Shown here: positions 62,177 to 64,000 of the stretch, in pieces
Layout: every line of letters starts with the position of its first letter
How positions within the stretch are numbered: the stretch's first letter is position 1
NCBI RefSeq assembly: GCF_003053725.1
Contig: NZ_QAYC01000005.1
Span: forward strand, 186,001-250,000
Direction of reading: 5' to 3'
DNA: 64,000 nt
Origin: Rhodovulum kholense
GTDB taxonomy: Bacteria; Pseudomonadota; Alphaproteobacteria; Rhodobacterales; Rhodobacteraceae
The notes under the pieces: model-generated
Told to the model about the DNA's origin: nothing
Database searches by the model: none
What the model saw: the letters and a program-made list of their open reading frames with translations, nothing else
Translations under genes and position numbers: made by a program

Positions 62177-62920
62177 CTAGTCGTCCGAAGTCACCAGCCG
62201 GAACTCGACCAGCTCTTGCCGGTCGAGGATGTAGATCTCGCCGGGCGGCGTGCGCATCGCGGGTTCCAGCAGGGCGGGGTCGACGCCCATGGCCCGCAGA
62301 TGCGCCATGACCTCGGCCTGCCCGCGCTGGATGTCGTTGACGGCCATGAAGGCGGGCAGGAACGTGCTTTCGCCGAAATAGTGCTGATGCACGCCCAGAC
62401 GGCCGCCTTGGTTTACCGTCCGCTCGACCCCGCCGGCGAAGATGTAGGGACAGGCCGAAAAGCAGATGGCGCTGTCCGCAATGTCGGTGTCGATCTCGCG
62501 CTCGCGCAGCTCGCGGCCGATGGCCAGCGCGTCGCGAACCGAACCGCCCGTGCTGTCGAGATTGACGACACGGACAGGCTCGCCAGCCTCAGAACGCCGG
62601 GACAGCTCCTGGACCATGCGCTCGGCGTCGCCCGGTGCGATCTGGCCCGAGACGTTCAGGCGGTCGCCGGTTCCATCGAAGGCAAGCCGGTCTGCCATGG
62701 GGCGTCCGCGCGGCGCATCGGGACCGGCCGGATGGCGATCTGGCACATAGGGACGCACCGACGGACCCGCGGGCCCCGGAGCCGACGGAAGCCCCGGCCG
62801 CGGGACGGCCTGGACAAGATCGATGGCGACGAGAAGGGCCGCGATGCCCGCCTGCACCGCAAGCACGGCCATTATCGCCCGGCGCAGGCCGCGCGCGGAG
62901 GACGGCTGCGTGTCGTCCAT
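62177..62920 (-). CDS. Membrane-anchored ClpP-like periplasmic protein (COG3904 type)
   Basis: This 247-aa protein has an N-terminal membrane anchor (IMAVLAVQAGIAALLVAIDLVQAV), a Pro-rich linker, and a ClpP/crotonase-like domain. That domain has RLNVSGQIAPGDAERMVQEL, VRVVNLDSTGGSVRDALAIGRELREREIDTDI, DSAICFSACPYIFAGGVERTVNQGGRLGVHQHYFG. The Gly-Gly turn and the Ser in CFSACPYIFAGG match the oxyanion/nucleophile regions of the family, but a catalytic triad is not certain. It is 3 bp from the membrane coiled-coil gene upstream, suggesting a joint envelope role. Confidence 0.78.
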   Translation of the reverse strand: MDDTQPSSARGLRRAIMAVLAVQAGIAALLVAIDLVQAVPRPGLPSAPGPAGPSVRPYVPDRHPAGPDAPRGRPMADRLAFDGTGDRLNVSGQIAPGDAERMVQELSRRSEAGEPVRVVNLDSTGGSVRDALAIGRELREREIDTDIADSAICFSACPYIFAGGVERTVNQGGRLGVHQHYFGESTFLPAFMAVNDIQRGQAEVMAHLRAMGVDPALLEPAMRTPPGEIYILDRQELVEFRLVTSDD

Positions 62921-62923
62921 GGC

Positions 62924-64000
62924 CTACTCCGCCCCCCTGACCGGAATGGGCTTCGGCCGTGTCAGGTCGCTGGCGCCGGGGACGGGCGCGGCCCGGTCGT
63001 CCAGACCCAGCGCGCGGGCGGCCTCGAGCGCGGCGCGCAGCTCGGCCACCGTCATCGTGTCCTGCAGGGCGCTGACGCCCCGGCTGGTCCGGATGGCCTG
63101 ATGCGTGACCATGAGGATGAAGACCAGAACACCCGGCAACAGGTCGATGGCGATGGCACCCGCCCAGGAGGGCACGAAATTCCCGGCATAGCGGATGACC
63201 GCGTCGGCGGCCGAGAGGGGGGTGTATTCGACCTCGGCCGGTTCCGGGCGGGTGGCGACCTGGGTGGCGGCGGCCTCCAGCGTGTCGGCACGGTCGCGAA
63301 GCGCCTGCAGCACCGAGGCGATGGTGGCCTCCTGCGACTGGCGCCCGAGCGCCGAGCCCGCATCGAGGGTGGGCAGGACGACCGAGTCGCGCAGATCGCC
63401 CGCCGCGCGCACGACCAGGGGCGCGGCGTTCAGCTGGCGCAGGCGCGCCACGATCCCAGAAAGCCGCACCGCCTCTTCCGAAAACAGCAGCGACCGGTTC
63501 TCGACGGCCCCCGCCTGAACGGTCAGCGCGCGCATCCGGCTGAGGATCGCATTGCCCTCGGCGAAGGCCTCTTCGACGGCACGGCCCTGGCCTGCGATCT
63601 GGTCCTCGAGCGCGGCCAGTTCCGCCGCCTTCTGGGTCAGGATGCGGAACACCGCGCCGCGGCCGGCAAGGCCCGACAGGTTGCCGCCCTCTTCCTGATC
63701 GGACAGGCTTTCGAAACTGGCGCGCACGCGGGCGACGTCCCGCGACAGGCTCTGGCCCGCGATGGTGTTGGCATGGGTCCGTTCCAGCGCGGCCTGATAG
63801 TCCTGCACCGTATGGGCCAGGTGCTGTTCCACGGCCGCCGCGCCCGCCAGCGCCGCCGCATTCAGCCAGGACGACATCGCGATGATCGCCACGCTGCCCA
63901 GGCCCATCGACAGCAGCAATCCCGTCCGCGACGCGGCGCTTCGCATCGCGGGCAGCAGGCGCATCATGTAGGTCCAGAAAACGAAGATCGCGACCGAGAC
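62924..64000 (-). CDS. Membrane coiled-coil protein of unknown function, 5' end beyond the window
   Basis: I do not recognise the family. The frame is open to the window edge and reads VSVAIFVFWTYMMRLLPAM before the first internal Met pair, a hydrophobic segment. The true start therefore probably lies past 64000, although an ATG at 63967 is possible. Visible are a further membrane segment (GLLLSMGLGSVAIIAMSSWLNAAALAG) and a long Ala/Glu/Arg-rich helical, coiled-coil-like region with no Cys. A second membrane segment (WAGAIAIDLLPGVLVFILMVTH) follows, then a short cytoplasmic tail. It lies 3 bp upstream of the ClpP-like gene, in the same operon. Confidence 0.7.
   Translation of the reverse strand, partial: VSVAIFVFWTYMMRLLPAMRSAASRTGLLLSMGLGSVAIIAMSSWLNAAALAGAAAVEQHLAHTVQDYQAALERTHANTIAGQSLSRDVARVRASFESLSDQEEGGNLSGLAGRGAVFRILTQKAAELAALEDQIAGQGRAVEEAFAEGNAILSRMRALTVQAGAVENRSLLFSEEAVRLSGIVARLRQLNAAPLVVRAAGDLRDSVVLPTLDAGSALGRQSQEATIASVLQALRDRADTLEAAATQVATRPEPAEVEYTPLSAADAVIRYAGNFVPSWAGAIAIDLLPGVLVFILMVTHQAIRTSRGVSALQDTMTVAELRAALEAARALGLDDRAAPVPGASDLTRPKPIPVRGAE

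Noticed and set aside
61905-62180. Possible small gene after the glycogen operon
   Set aside because: The composition is that of chance GC-rich frames, there is no ribosome site, and it overlaps the convergent ClpP-like gene end.
1-64000. tRNA, rRNA, CRISPR arrays, complete insertion sequences or prophage
   Set aside because: No cloverleaf-like or rRNA-like stretch, no spaced direct repeats, no complete transposase and no phage structural genes were seen on either strand.

Overview
The window is GC-rich, compact DNA, and its gene content fits an alphaproteobacterium of the Rhodobacteraceae (Rhodobacter/Rhodovulum/Paracoccus-like). Pointers are RirA-type (TGA-N9-TCA) and Mur-type operators, a ModE regulator with two Mop domains plus a stand-alone molbindin, a VPEID-CTERM mini-protein, and many ATGA-overlapping operons. 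This placement is by content and style only. No rRNA, tRNA or CRISPR array was seen.

Metal acquisition fills 1-28 kb. (i) 173-6445: a siderophore ABC importer (binding protein, two FecCD permeases, ATPase; minus strand) divergent from a TonB-dependent receptor, with a RirA-like operator between them. (ii) 6488-7309: a GH25 lysozyme-like lipoprotein. (iii) 7564-10219: an energising operon of a small secreted unknown, exbB, two exbD genes and tonB; the second ExbD lacks the proton-carrying Asp. (iv) 10242-16334: a second complete siderophore importer, a DUF2218 gene and a second TonB receptor, with another RirA-like operator. (v) 16648-19280: a molybdate-responsive cluster (DUF2478 protein, ModE/Mop regulator, TrmO-like protein, molbindin), with three Mo-box-like inverted repeats. 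(vi) 19377-23747: an RND efflux pump and its adaptor without an outer-membrane channel. (vii) 23923-28039: a Mur/Fur regulator and a SitABCD Mn/Fe importer, with a perfect Mur-box palindrome before sitA.

28.0-30.6 kb is a small decayed island: an IS1182-like transposase tail, a secreted HNH-type nuclease lipoprotein, the degraded C-terminus of a type I restriction HsdR subunit, and an intact cytoplasmic HNH protein.

30.9-41.9 kb is catabolic. A peptide/opine-type ABC importer has its two ATPases read as one frame because of an apparent one-base deletion. It is followed by an IclR regulator, a lysine 2,3-aminomutase, and a three-subunit FAD/[2Fe-2S] amino-acid (opine, hydroxyproline or D-amino-acid type) dehydrogenase ending at a strong intrinsic terminator.

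42.0-49.7 kb is surface and signalling: a 60-aa VPEID-CTERM-like protein, an 1104-aa Cys-rich modular protein with a probable C-terminal thioester (Cys-Gln) domain, a hybrid sensor kinase, and a UDP-glucuronate decarboxylase-like epimerase.

50.4-61.7 kb is one tight glycogen operon, glgP-glgB-glgC-glgA-glgX-malQ, with TTG starts on the first and last genes. The window closes with a membrane-anchored ClpP-like periplasmic protein and the 3' part of a membrane coiled-coil protein that runs off the end.
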